A stretch of DNA of 64,000 nucleotides. Source: Flavobacterium geliluteum. Its GTDB lineage: Bacteria; Bacteroidota; Bacteroidia; Flavobacteriales; Flavobacteriaceae. Below the pieces are notes generated by a model. The model had not been told where the DNA came from. It saw nothing but the letters and a program-made list of their open reading frames with translations, and did no database searches. The stretch is taken from positions 62,001-126,000 of the forward strand of contig NZ_JAGFBV010000001.1 of assembly GCF_017948595.1 (NCBI RefSeq), in the 5' to 3' direction. Of this stretch, positions 57,501 to 64,000 are shown one piece after another. How positions within the stretch are numbered: the stretch's first letter is position 1; each line of letters starts with the position of its first letter. The position numbers and the translations under genes are program-made.

Positions 57501-60500
57501 CGGCTACTTCAAAATATGGTGGTATTATGAGAGCTTTAAATTCGACTAATTTTGAGCAAAGTAATGTTGAATATATTCAGTTTTGGGTTTTAGATCCTTA
57601 TGTAGGAAACGGTGCTACTGAGCCATCCAATACAGGTAAAATTTATTTTAATTTAGGTGAAGTTTCCGAAGATATTTTAAAAGATGGAAGAAAGCAATAT
57701 GAGAACGGTCTGGGACCCGATCAGTTATTGGTAACGCCTCGGCCACTTTGGGGAGATGTTCCTGCTTCGCAATCTTTAATTTATGCATTTGATAATAATG
57801 CGGGCAACAGATCCAATCAGGATGTCGGACTTGATGGTTTGCCTAATTCTAAAGAAGCAGCTGTTTACGGTAATTATGCCTCTGATCCAGATCCCGCAGG
57901 TGATGATTATACGTATTATTTGAATGCTAACGGAGGAGTTCAGGAGCGCTATAAAAATTATAATGGTCTTGATGGCAACTCTGCTGTAGATATAAATGCG
58001 GCCAACAGAGGTGCAACGACTTTACCTGATGTTGAAGATATTAATCGCGATAATACAATGAATACAATCAATGCGTATTATGAGTATAGTATTGATTTGA
58101 GACCAGGTATGAATGTGGGGCAAAATTATATTACTGATATCAGAGAAGTTTCAGACGTAGAATTGCCTAACGGAAATACCACTACCGCAAGATGGATTCA
58201 ATTTAAGATTCCGGTTTCGCAACCTCAGAATGTCATTGGAAATATATCAGATTTTAGGTCTATTCGATTCATGAGAATGTTTATGACAGGATTTACCGAG
58301 CAGGTAACCGCCCGTTTTGGAGCATTAGATCTGGTAAGAGGCGAGTGGAGAAGATATACTACTGCTCTTGATCCTTCGGATGTAAATCAAGATGATCACG
58401 ACACCGATTTTGATGTACAAGCAGTAAATATTCAGGAGAACAATACAAAATGTCCTGTAAACTATGTTACGCCTCCGGGAGTACAAAGAGAACAATTGTA
58501 TAATAATAACACAATAATCAATCAAAACGAGCAGTCATTGGCCTTGAGAGTTGCCGGAAATGGTCTGCAACCTCAGGATTCCAGAGCAGTTTTTAAAAAT
58601 GTAAGTATTGATATGCGTCAGTACAAAAAACTAAAAATGTTTTTACACGCAGAATCATTAGCAGGAGAAGCTGCTGTTGGTGATAATGAAATGGTCGGTT
58701 TTATTCGTTTTGGTAATGATTTTACACAGAATTTCTATCAAGTCGAAATTCCATTAAAAATGACTTCTACAGGTGGCGCATGTAATATTAGTGCGGAGCA
58801 GGTGTGGCCAGAAGAAAACGAAATAAATTTGCTTTTAGAGTTATTAACCAAAATGAAAATTCAGGCAATGAGTATTGATCCTAGTACACTTCCGCTTGAC
58901 GGAATTTATTATCCAGACGACACAGGATCTGACGGAGATGATAAATTGAGACTGGGTATAAAAGGAAATCCAAATTTTGGTCTGGTTCGAAATTTAATGG
59001 TCGGAATAAAAAGTAATGTAGACCATAAAGATATAAAAGGGGAGGTTTGGTTTAACGAACTTCGTCTGGCCGACATGGAAAACAAAGGCGGTATGGCTGC
59101 TATTTTGAATATCGATACCAATATGGCCGATTTTGCAACTGTTTCTGCTACAGGGAAAAAAAGCACTATTGGTTTCGGATCTTTGGAGCAAGGTGCAAAT
59201 GAAAGAGATCGTGAAGATATTCAACAATACAACATTGTAACCAATATGAATTTAGGAAAATTGCTGCCTCAAAAATGGGGGATCAATTTGCCGTTTAATT
59301 ATGCTATTGGAGAAGAGATTATAACGCCGGAATACGATCCTTTTAATCAGGATATCAAGCTGAAGCAGTTGTTGAGAGAAACTACAGATGAGGCAGAAAA
59401 AGACAACATCAGAACCAGAGCAATTGATTATACCAAACGTAAAAGTATCAATTTTATAGGGGTTAGAAAAGACAGAGCGCCGGAACAAAAACCACATGTT
59501 TACGATGTTGAGAATTTTACTTTTTCGCAATCGTATAACCAGGTAGAGCGTCATGACTATGAAGTAGAAAACTACGAAGACGAGCAATCCAATTCGGCAG
59601 TAAATTATGCATATACGTTTCAGCCAAAAGAAATAGCTCCTTTTAAAGAAACTAAATTCATGAAGAAAAGCGAGTATTGGAAAATGCTGAGTGATTTTAA
59701 TATAAATTATTTGCCTTCAAATATATCATTCAATACAAATATTTTAAGACAAAGCAATCGCCAGCAATTTAGACAGGTTGAAGACGTGCAGGGAATTGGT
59801 CTTGATCCGCTTTACCGCCGAAATTTTGCTTTTAATTATCAGTATGGCTTTGGTTTTAATCTGACTAAATCTTTAAAATTAAACTATACCGCAGCATCAA
59901 ATAATATTGTAAAAAATTATTTGAATGATGATAATACTCCAAAAGAGGATTTTAATATTTGGGATGATTATTGGGATATAGGAACTCCTAATCAGCATAC
60001 CCAACAATTGATTCTGAATTATGAAATTCCAATTAATAAAATTCCAATTTTCAATTTTGTAAAAGCAACCTATTCATATACGGCAGATTATAATTGGCAA
60101 CGATCATCATCAGCTTTATCAGAGTTTGTTGATGAAAATGGAACAGCTTACAACTTAGGGAATACGATTCAGAATGCCAATTCCAATACATTGACAACTA
60201 CTTTAAGTATGAATACGTTGTACAAATATTTGGGCTTGACACCCGGACAGAAAAAAGCGGCAAAACCAAAACCTACTGCACCTCCAAAACCAGGAGAAAA
60301 AGTGGTGAATACAAATAATAATACTGTGGCCAAAAAGAGCCCATTTTATGATGGTGTGATTGGTGTTTTGACCAGTATAAAAAGCATTCAGGTAAATTAT
60401 ACCGAAAATAGCGGAACAGTTTTGCCGGGTTATATCCCGGGTGTAGGTTTTTTAGGGACATCAAAACCTAATTTAGGATTTGTTTTTGGTAGTCAGGACG

Positions 60501-61783
60501 ATGTGCGTTACGAAGCGGCCAAAAATGGCTGGCTGACGAATTATGAAAATTTCAATCAGAATTTTACGCAGGTCAATAATAAGTTGTTAAAAGTAACGAC
60601 CAACATAGATCTGTTTCCGGATTTTAAAGTCGATTTGACGATGGATAGGACGTATTCTCAAAATTCATCTGAGCAATATAGTGTCATAAATGGCGAGTAT
60701 ATTCCGTTATCGCCTTACACATACGGAATGTTTTCTATCTCGACTGTATTGATCAAAACGGCATTTTCTAAAAGTGATGAAATTCAATCGGCGGCATTTG
60801 ATGATTTTAGACAAAATCGCCTAGTAATTGCAAATCGTTTGGCCGAAGATTATTATGGTACGGGTAATCCAATTCCGAGATATGGTGATGCTGCAAACCC
60901 AATTCCAGCAGATCCTGTCGATCCAAATAATGATCCAGATAAAAAGAAAAGAGAGGTTTATTCTTCTAACGAAGGATATCCAGTAGGTTTTGGAAAAAGC
61001 AATCAGGCCGTTTTATTGCCGTCTTTTTTGGCAGCTTATTCGGGAAGTAGCGCTTCTAGTGCTTCAACAGGAATTTTTAAAAGTTTTCCTATTCCTAACT
61101 GGAGTATAAAATACAACGGATTGATGCGTTATAAATTTTTCAAAGATCGATTTAAGCGTTTTTCATTGCAGCACAATTACAGAGCATCCTATACAATTAA
61201 TCAATTTAGGTCTAATTTTGACTATGATGAAAATGTTGGAAAACCAACTAATCAGGACGTAAATTATAATTTTTATAATAAAACAATCATGTCAAATGTC
61301 AATCTGGTAGAACAATTTAGTCCGCTGCTTCGAGTAGATTTGGAGCTAAAAGGTTCTTTAAGAATTTTGACAGAAGTGAAAAAAGACAGAGCTTTATCAA
61401 TGAGTTTTGATAATAATTTATTGACCGAAGTAAAAGGGCTTGAGTATATCGTAGGGCTTGGGTATCGTTTTAAAGATGTGATTTTTTCTTCGCGTTTGGC
61501 AGATAATCCAACTGGAATTATAAAAAGTGATATTAATATAAAAGCTGATTTTTCCTATCGAAATAATCAAACCCTGGTGCGATATTTAGACTATAATAAC
61601 AATCAGTTGGCGGCAGGGCAAAATATTTGGTCACTAAAACTTACGGCAGATTATTCTTTTAGTAAAAATCTAACCGCCATCTTTTATTATGATCATTCGT
61701 TTTCAAAAGCTGTAATCTCAACTTCCTTTCCGTTGACCAACATTCGATCTGGATTTACACTTCGATATAATTTCGGAAATTAA
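54560..61783 (+). CDS. sprA: Type IX secretion system outer-membrane protein SprA
   Basis: SprA (Sov in Porphyromonas) forms the very large outer-membrane channel of the type IX secretion system used for secreted enzymes and gliding adhesins. The 2407-residue length matches the roughly 2400 residues known for Flavobacterium SprA. It begins with a signal peptide (MNKICICLLFLFCGFASQAQ). It lacks cofactor motifs and is full of alternating beta-strand segments rich in Tyr, Asn, Phe and Asp, for example VEMDLGMRYTKQDNPAFSPR, ending in GFTLRYNFGN, a typical outer-membrane beta-signal. In F. johnsoniae sprA is needed for gliding; the same role is expected here. Confidence 0.96.
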   Translation: MNKICICLLFLFCGFASQAQVNQAAQDTTKTTFSVGKIELKNPESVLSAYKYDPITDRYIYSTTVDGFSIDYPLILTPKEYEDLVLKESRRDYFRKKADAIDGKKLASKDAKKDLLPRYYINSSLFESIFGSNTIDVKPTGSVEMDLGMRYTKQDNPAFSPRNRSSFTFDFDQRISMSLMGKVGTRLAVNANYDTQSTFAFQNLFKLEYTPSEDDIIQKVEVGNVSMPLNSTLIRGAQSLFGVKTQLQFGRTTVTGVFSEQKSQTKSVVAEGGGTIQNFDLFALDYDNDRHFFLSQYFRNKYDASLKNYPFIDSRVQITRIEVWVTNKQNRVSTTSNNLRNIIALQDLGEAQYTGVPDEEVVVINPSTGFFNKPVSSPTDNSNNKYDPDLIGNGGFLNANIREIVTAKSGFTNGNVNEGTDYSILENARKLTSNEFTFNPQLGYISLQQRLANDEILAVAYEYTIGGEVFQVGEFGSDGVDATVVTGNTANNNQAVITQSLILKMLKSSLTNVKNPVWNLMMKNIYQIPGAYQIKPEDFRFNILYSDPSPINYISPVAGSPFPANPTPDNKVEETPLLKVFNLDKLNFNNDPQVGGDGFFDYLPGITVDAQNGRIIFTRKEPFGELLFEKLQNSGMGENYSDPTTYNANQRKYVFRNMYKNTQSGALQDSDKNKFLLRGKYKSTGSDGIPIGAFNVPQGSVVVTAGGRVLVEGVDYSVNYQLGRVQILDPALQASNTPIEVSLENNSIFGQQTRRFMGFNIEHKISDNFVIGGTYLKMTEKPFTQKSSYGQESVNNTIFGFNGNYSTEVPFLTRLVNKLPNIDTDVPSNLSIRGEIAFLKPDAPKAADFQGESTIYVDDFEGSQSTIDMRSAFAWSLASTPYINSVGDNTFNAQSETLEYGYKRAKLAWYSIDPVFYTSKPSGITNDDLSFNTTRRVYSRELYPNTDIAQGQIQVINTLDLSYYPSDRGPYNDNPNFGSETATSKYGGIMRALNSTNFEQSNVEYIQFWVLDPYVGNGATEPSNTGKIYFNLGEVSEDILKDGRKQYENGLGPDQLLVTPRPLWGDVPASQSLIYAFDNNAGNRSNQDVGLDGLPNSKEAAVYGNYASDPDPAGDDYTYYLNANGGVQERYKNYNGLDGNSAVDINAANRGATTLPDVEDINRDNTMNTINAYYEYSIDLRPGMNVGQNYITDIREVSDVELPNGNTTTARWIQFKIPVSQPQNVIGNISDFRSIRFMRMFMTGFTEQVTARFGALDLVRGEWRRYTTALDPSDVNQDDHDTDFDVQAVNIQENNTKCPVNYVTPPGVQREQLYNNNTIINQNEQSLALRVAGNGLQPQDSRAVFKNVSIDMRQYKKLKMFLHAESLAGEAAVGDNEMVGFIRFGNDFTQNFYQVEIPLKMTSTGGACNISAEQVWPEENEINLLLELLTKMKIQAMSIDPSTLPLDGIYYPDDTGSDGDDKLRLGIKGNPNFGLVRNLMVGIKSNVDHKDIKGEVWFNELRLADMENKGGMAAILNIDTNMADFATVSATGKKSTIGFGSLEQGANERDREDIQQYNIVTNMNLGKLLPQKWGINLPFNYAIGEEIITPEYDPFNQDIKLKQLLRETTDEAEKDNIRTRAIDYTKRKSINFIGVRKDRAPEQKPHVYDVENFTFSQSYNQVERHDYEVENYEDEQSNSAVNYAYTFQPKEIAPFKETKFMKKSEYWKMLSDFNINYLPSNISFNTNILRQSNRQQFRQVEDVQGIGLDPLYRRNFAFNYQYGFGFNLTKSLKLNYTAASNNIVKNYLNDDNTPKEDFNIWDDYWDIGTPNQHTQQLILNYEIPINKIPIFNFVKATYSYTADYNWQRSSSALSEFVDENGTAYNLGNTIQNANSNTLTTTLSMNTLYKYLGLTPGQKKAAKPKPTAPPKPGEKVVNTNNNTVAKKSPFYDGVIGVLTSIKSIQVNYTENSGTVLPGYIPGVGFLGTSKPNLGFVFGSQDDVRYEAAKNGWLTNYENFNQNFTQVNNKLLKVTTNIDLFPDFKVDLTMDRTYSQNSSEQYSVINGEYIPLSPYTYGMFSISTVLIKTAFSKSDEIQSAAFDDFRQNRLVIANRLAEDYYGTGNPIPRYGDAANPIPADPVDPNNDPDKKKREVYSSNEGYPVGFGKSNQAVLLPSFLAAYSGSSASSASTGIFKSFPIPNWSIKYNGLMRYKFFKDRFKRFSLQHNYRASYTINQFRSNFDYDENVGKPTNQDVNYNFYNKTIMSNVNLVEQFSPLLRVDLELKGSLRILTEVKKDRALSMSFDNNLLTEVKGLEYIVGLGYRFKDVIFSSRLADNPTGIIKSDINIKADFSYRNNQTLVRYLDYNNNQLAAGQNIWSLKLTADYSFSKNLTAIFYYDHSFSKAVISTSFPLTNIRSGFTLRYNFGN

Positions 61784-61868
61784 TTTTGATTTTCTAAAGT
61801 AAATTTCATTAGAAGATTATTACATTTGTGGCTTAAAATTTAAATTATCAATTTTCAAACATACTATT

Positions 61869-62249
61869 ATGAGCATACCATCAAATTTAAAGTACACAAA
61901 AGATCACGAATGGGTTAGCATCGAAGGAGACGTTGCAACTATAGGAATTACTCATTTTGCTCAAAAAGAGTTAGGAGATATAGTATATGTTGAAGTAGAA
62001 ACTTTAGATCAGAAACTTGATAAAGATGAAGTTTTTGGAACAGTTGAAGCTGTAAAAACAGTTTCAGATTTGTTTTTACCTTTAACAGGAGAAATTATTG
62101 CTTTTAATGACAGTTTAGAAAGCGCGCCTGAAACTGTAAATTCTGATCCTTACGGGGCAGGATGGATGATTAAGGTAAAAATTGCAGACGCATCTGAAAT
62201 CGATTCTTTGTTATCTGATGAGGCTTACAAAACGCTAATCGGTGCATAA
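61869..62249 (+). CDS. gcvH: Glycine cleavage system H protein
   Basis: GcvH carries the aminomethyl group between the P, T and L proteins on a lipoyl-lysine. The 126-residue product has [20 protein letters not shown], the lipoylation site [16 protein letters not shown] with Lys63, and the C-terminal [21 protein letters not shown] at 61821-61828 is a good -7 element, giving it its own promoter after sprA. It overlaps the VanZ-like gene by 8 bases. Confidence 0.97.
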   Translation: MSIPSNLKYTKDHEWVSIEGDVATIGITHFAQKELGDIVYVEVETLDQKLDKDEVFGTVEAVKTVSDLFLPLTGEIIAFNDSLESAPETVNSDPYGAGWMIKVKIADASEIDSLLSDEAYKTLIGA

Positions 62250-62619
62250 ATTATTCCTCCTGTGTTGGGCATTAATTGTCTCGGGAGTTATCGCTTATTT
62301 TTGTTTGACAGATTCAAGTAATATTCCTGCGGTTAATATCCCCAGCATTGACAAAATTGTGCATTTTTGTTTTCATTTTGGATTTACAATTTCATGGATT
62401 TTGTTTTTTAAAAAGGAATTAAAAGGCGCTGACGATGCAAAAGCATTTTTGGTTTCGTTTATATTCTCGGTTTTATTTGGGATAACGATCGAAATCATGC
62501 AAGGTGTATACACCACAACAAGAGCTTCAGATGTAACAGATGTTTTGGCGAATACTTTAGGAGCAATGTGTGCTATTTTTGTAGCGATCATTTTCAAAAA
62601 GCAACTAAACAAAATATAA
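62242..62619 (+). CDS. VanZ-like small membrane protein
   Basis: The 125-residue protein has four hydrophobic segments and the VanZ-family features: [20 protein letters not shown], then [29 protein letters not shown]. The conserved HF, IEI.Q and RxxDxxDxxxNxxG residues are present. The function is unknown; VanZ itself gives low-level teicoplanin resistance, but most relatives are uncharacterised. It begins with a GTG inside the end of gcvH, so translation is coupled; the pair is followed by a UUCG-loop terminator. Confidence 0.85.
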   Translation: MHKLFLLCWALIVSGVIAYFCLTDSSNIPAVNIPSIDKIVHFCFHFGFTISWILFFKKELKGADDAKAFLVSFIFSVLFGITIEIMQGVYTTTRASDVTDVLANTLGAMCAIFVAIIFKKQLNKI

Positions 62620-62626
62620 AACAAAT

Positions 62627-62647
62627 ACCCACTTCGGTGGGTTTTTT
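62627..62647 (+). terminator. Intrinsic terminator with a UUCG loop
   Basis: ACCCAC (62627-62632) and GTGGGT (62637-62642) close a TTCG tetraloop, followed by a T-run. Confidence 0.85.
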
Positions 62648-62696
62648 GTTGGCGTAAATTCTAGTTTTAGAATCGGTGTTTTTACGATTTAAAATG

Positions 62697-62704
62697 TATT
62701 TTTG
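62697..62704 (+). promoter_or_regulatory. -7 promoter element of deoC
   Basis: TATTTTTG matches TAnnTTTG, 26 bases before the ATG at 62731. It overlaps the first (GTG) codon of the longer open frame, which rules out that upstream start. Confidence 0.55.
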
Positions 62705-62730
62705 TGCCAGTTGCATGTAATTTCAAAATC

Positions 62731-63474
62731 ATGAATGTCAAATCATATTTAGATTCAACATACTTAAAAACTGCTTTTCAGGCTGGTCTTACCGAAGCAG
62801 AGAATACCGCTGTTGTGAAGGCTGCTGTTGAGGAGGCTATCAGCGAGGGTTTTAAGTTGATCATGGTTCGGCCTGACAAAGTGACTTTGGCCAAAGAAAT
62901 GATTTTAAAAGCAAATTCATCTGTATTGGTAGGAACTGTAATTGATTTTCCAGAAGGTAAATCTGATCTTCAGACGAAGATCAAAGAAGCTAATGAAGCC
63001 ATCGAAAACGACGCCGATGATCTGGATTTTGTTTGTAATTATGAGGCTTTCAAAAATGGGGATATCGCTTTAGTAAAGCAAGAAATTTTAATTTGTACCC
63101 AAATTGGATTGGCCAGCAATAAGACCGTGAAATGGATTATTGAAGTGGCTGCGTTAACTGATAAAGAAATTATTCAGTTGTCTGCGTTGATCAAAAATGT
63201 AGTAATTTCAAATTTTAAAGAAGAAAATTATGCTTCAGTTTTTGTGAAATCCTCCACTGGATTTTATGAAACTCAAAGTGGAATGCCAAATGGAGCGACT
63301 GTTCCAACGATAATTATGATGTTAGAGAATGCCTCTCCTTTGCCTGTAAAAGCGGCTGGAGGAGTTCGCTCATACGAAGAAGCGATCGGTATGATTCGCC
63401 TTGGAGTAAAACGAATTGGAACTTCTGCGGCAAAAGCAATAGCCAGTGGGGGCAATGCCACAAATACCTATTAA
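62731..63474 (+). CDS. deoC: Deoxyribose-phosphate aldolase
   Basis: DeoC splits 2-deoxyribose 5-phosphate into acetaldehyde and glyceraldehyde 3-phosphate in deoxynucleoside breakdown. The 247-residue product (from the ATG at 62731) has LDSTYLKTA at the N-terminus, VGTVIDFPEGKSDLQTK, DDLDFVCNYEAFKNGD, the Schiff-base lysine region FVKSSTGF, and VKAAGGVRSYEEAI. The family core is intact. It is probably a single gene or the head of a short operon with the following TonB-domain gene, 18 bases downstream. Confidence 0.93.
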   Translation: MNVKSYLDSTYLKTAFQAGLTEAENTAVVKAAVEEAISEGFKLIMVRPDKVTLAKEMILKANSSVLVGTVIDFPEGKSDLQTKIKEANEAIENDADDLDFVCNYEAFKNGDIALVKQEILICTQIGLASNKTVKWIIEVAALTDKEIIQLSALIKNVVISNFKEENYASVFVKSSTGFYETQSGMPNGATVPTIIMMLENASPLPVKAAGGVRSYEEAIGMIRLGVKRIGTSAAKAIASGGNATNTY

Positions 63475-63492
63475 ATAAATACCTATTTTTAC

Positions 63493-64000
63493 ATGAATAA
63501 GATTTTTTTTGCTTCTATTCTGCTACTGTTTGCTGCAGTTACTTTTTCGCAGGAAAAAAATAATACTGCAATACAGCCTGGTTTTACCTCGGAGCAATTT
63601 CCGGTTTTCTCTAATTGCGAGAATTTACAGGCTAAGAATTTGGAAAATTGCTTTTATAAAGAAGTTCAGGATTTTGTATATCATAATTTTCAAATACCTG
63701 ATAATTTAAAACAAGCAGATTATAAAGGAGAAGTAAAAGTGCTTTTTGAGGTCAATGTCAATGGCGAGTTTAAAGTGATTTATGTCAATGCCGCAAATGA
63801 TGCCTTAGCCGAAGAAGGAAAACGTGTTTTTGGAAATTTTCCAAAAATTAAACCTTCTACCTATAACGGAAAACCGACATACTCAAAATATACTATTTCG
63901 ATAGAGTTGCCGCTAAAAAGTGCCGAACAAATTGCGGCAGAAGCGTTGGCTGCTTCTTTGATAGAAAAACCACTCGAGAAACCCATGACAGAATTGGATA
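63493..64000 (+). CDS. Exported protein with TonB C-terminal-like domain (runs off the window)
   Basis: The ATG at 63493 opens a frame still open at the window end (169 complete codons). It starts with a signal peptide (MNKIFFASILLLFAAVTFSQ). Residues about 40-145 match the TonB C-terminal domain pattern common in Bacteroidota: FPVFSNCENLQAKNLENCFY, then KGEVKVLFEVNVNGEFKVIY, and VFGNFPKIKPSTYNGKP followed by alternating strands. Here this domain is near the N-terminus of an exported protein rather than at the end of an inner-membrane TonB, so it is not a classic energy transducer. The rest of the protein cannot be seen. Confidence 0.8.
   Translation, partial: MNKIFFASILLLFAAVTFSQEKNNTAIQPGFTSEQFPVFSNCENLQAKNLENCFYKEVQDFVYHNFQIPDNLKQADYKGEVKVLFEVNVNGEFKVIYVNAANDALAEEGKRVFGNFPKIKPSTYNGKPTYSKYTISIELPLKSAEQIAAEALAASLIEKPLEKPMTELD

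Noticed and set aside
63509-63709. 66-residue frame in the last kilobase
   Set aside because: It is out of frame with the TonB-domain gene that starts at 63493 and has no signal or domain.

Overview
This window is chromosomal DNA from a Bacteroidota bacterium, almost certainly a Flavobacterium close to F. johnsoniae. The evidence is an AT-rich composition, the promoter form seen repeatedly here (TTTG about 17-23 bases upstream of TAnnTTTG), and marker genes: the gliding/type IX secretion protein SprA, alternative complex III coupled to cytochrome oxidase, and a malic enzyme fused to a phosphotransacetylase domain. Nearly all of it is conserved housekeeping sequence. I see no prophage, IS element, CRISPR array or obvious defence island.

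Layout. (1) 1-5426, minus strand: a TPP-riboswitch-controlled thiamine operon thiS-thiC-thiE-like-thiD-thiE-thiG-thiH, with thiH cut by the window edge. A long perfect hairpin lies between thiS and thiC. (2) 5448-8084, minus: DNA glycosylase Tag and a queuosine-precursor transporter. Between them is a two-gene unit of unknown function, flanked by two identical 43-bp terminator copies. (3) 8137-14199: a very large TraB/GumN-type exported protein, and an M3 metallopeptidase on the other strand. (4) 14219-17259, minus: rplM-rpsI-rpsB-tsf. (5) 17417-24139: a LacI-type regulator, polA, a membrane metallophosphoesterase, a thioredoxin-fold protein without its cysteines, and a polysaccharide deacetylase. 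(6) 24140-28637: a 1092-residue membrane glycosyltransferase (DUF2723/GT117 type), tRNA-Gln and a tandem universal stress protein. (7) 28721-33499, plus: rimP-nusA-infB, with an intrinsic-terminator-like hairpin between promoter and first gene. (8) 33605-35172: a DUF4920 protein, a decayed gene and a SPOR protein. (9) 35271-46788, plus: one long respiratory cluster actABCDEF-coxBA. (10) 46828-50173, plus: ruvB, a cytochrome P450 and queG, tightly packed. (11) 50174-50997: a gene-free stretch with one inverted repeat. (12) 50998-64000, plus: a CBS-domain protein, malic enzyme, ruvA, sprA, gcvH, a VanZ-like protein, deoC and the start of a TonB-C-terminal-domain protein.

How the genes work together. 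The thi genes make both halves of thiamine phosphate and are controlled by TPP. The act/cox genes form a quinol:cytochrome c oxidoreductase joined to a terminal oxidase, that is, aerobic electron transfer that bypasses a bc1 complex. rimP-nusA-infB and rplM-rpsI-rpsB-tsf supply ribosome maturation, transcription elongation and translation factors. sprA connects the region to gliding and type IX protein secretion.

Several apparent ORF starts fall inside promoter elements, so I moved the starts of SPOR, ruvA, deoC, actF, rimP, the DUF4920 gene, thiS, the second thiE-like gene and the TraB gene downstream. The strongest candidates for something undescribed are the two-gene insert at 6116-7360, the hairpin between thiS and thiC, and the terminator-like leader of rimP-nusA-infB. 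None of these is proven by the sequence alone.
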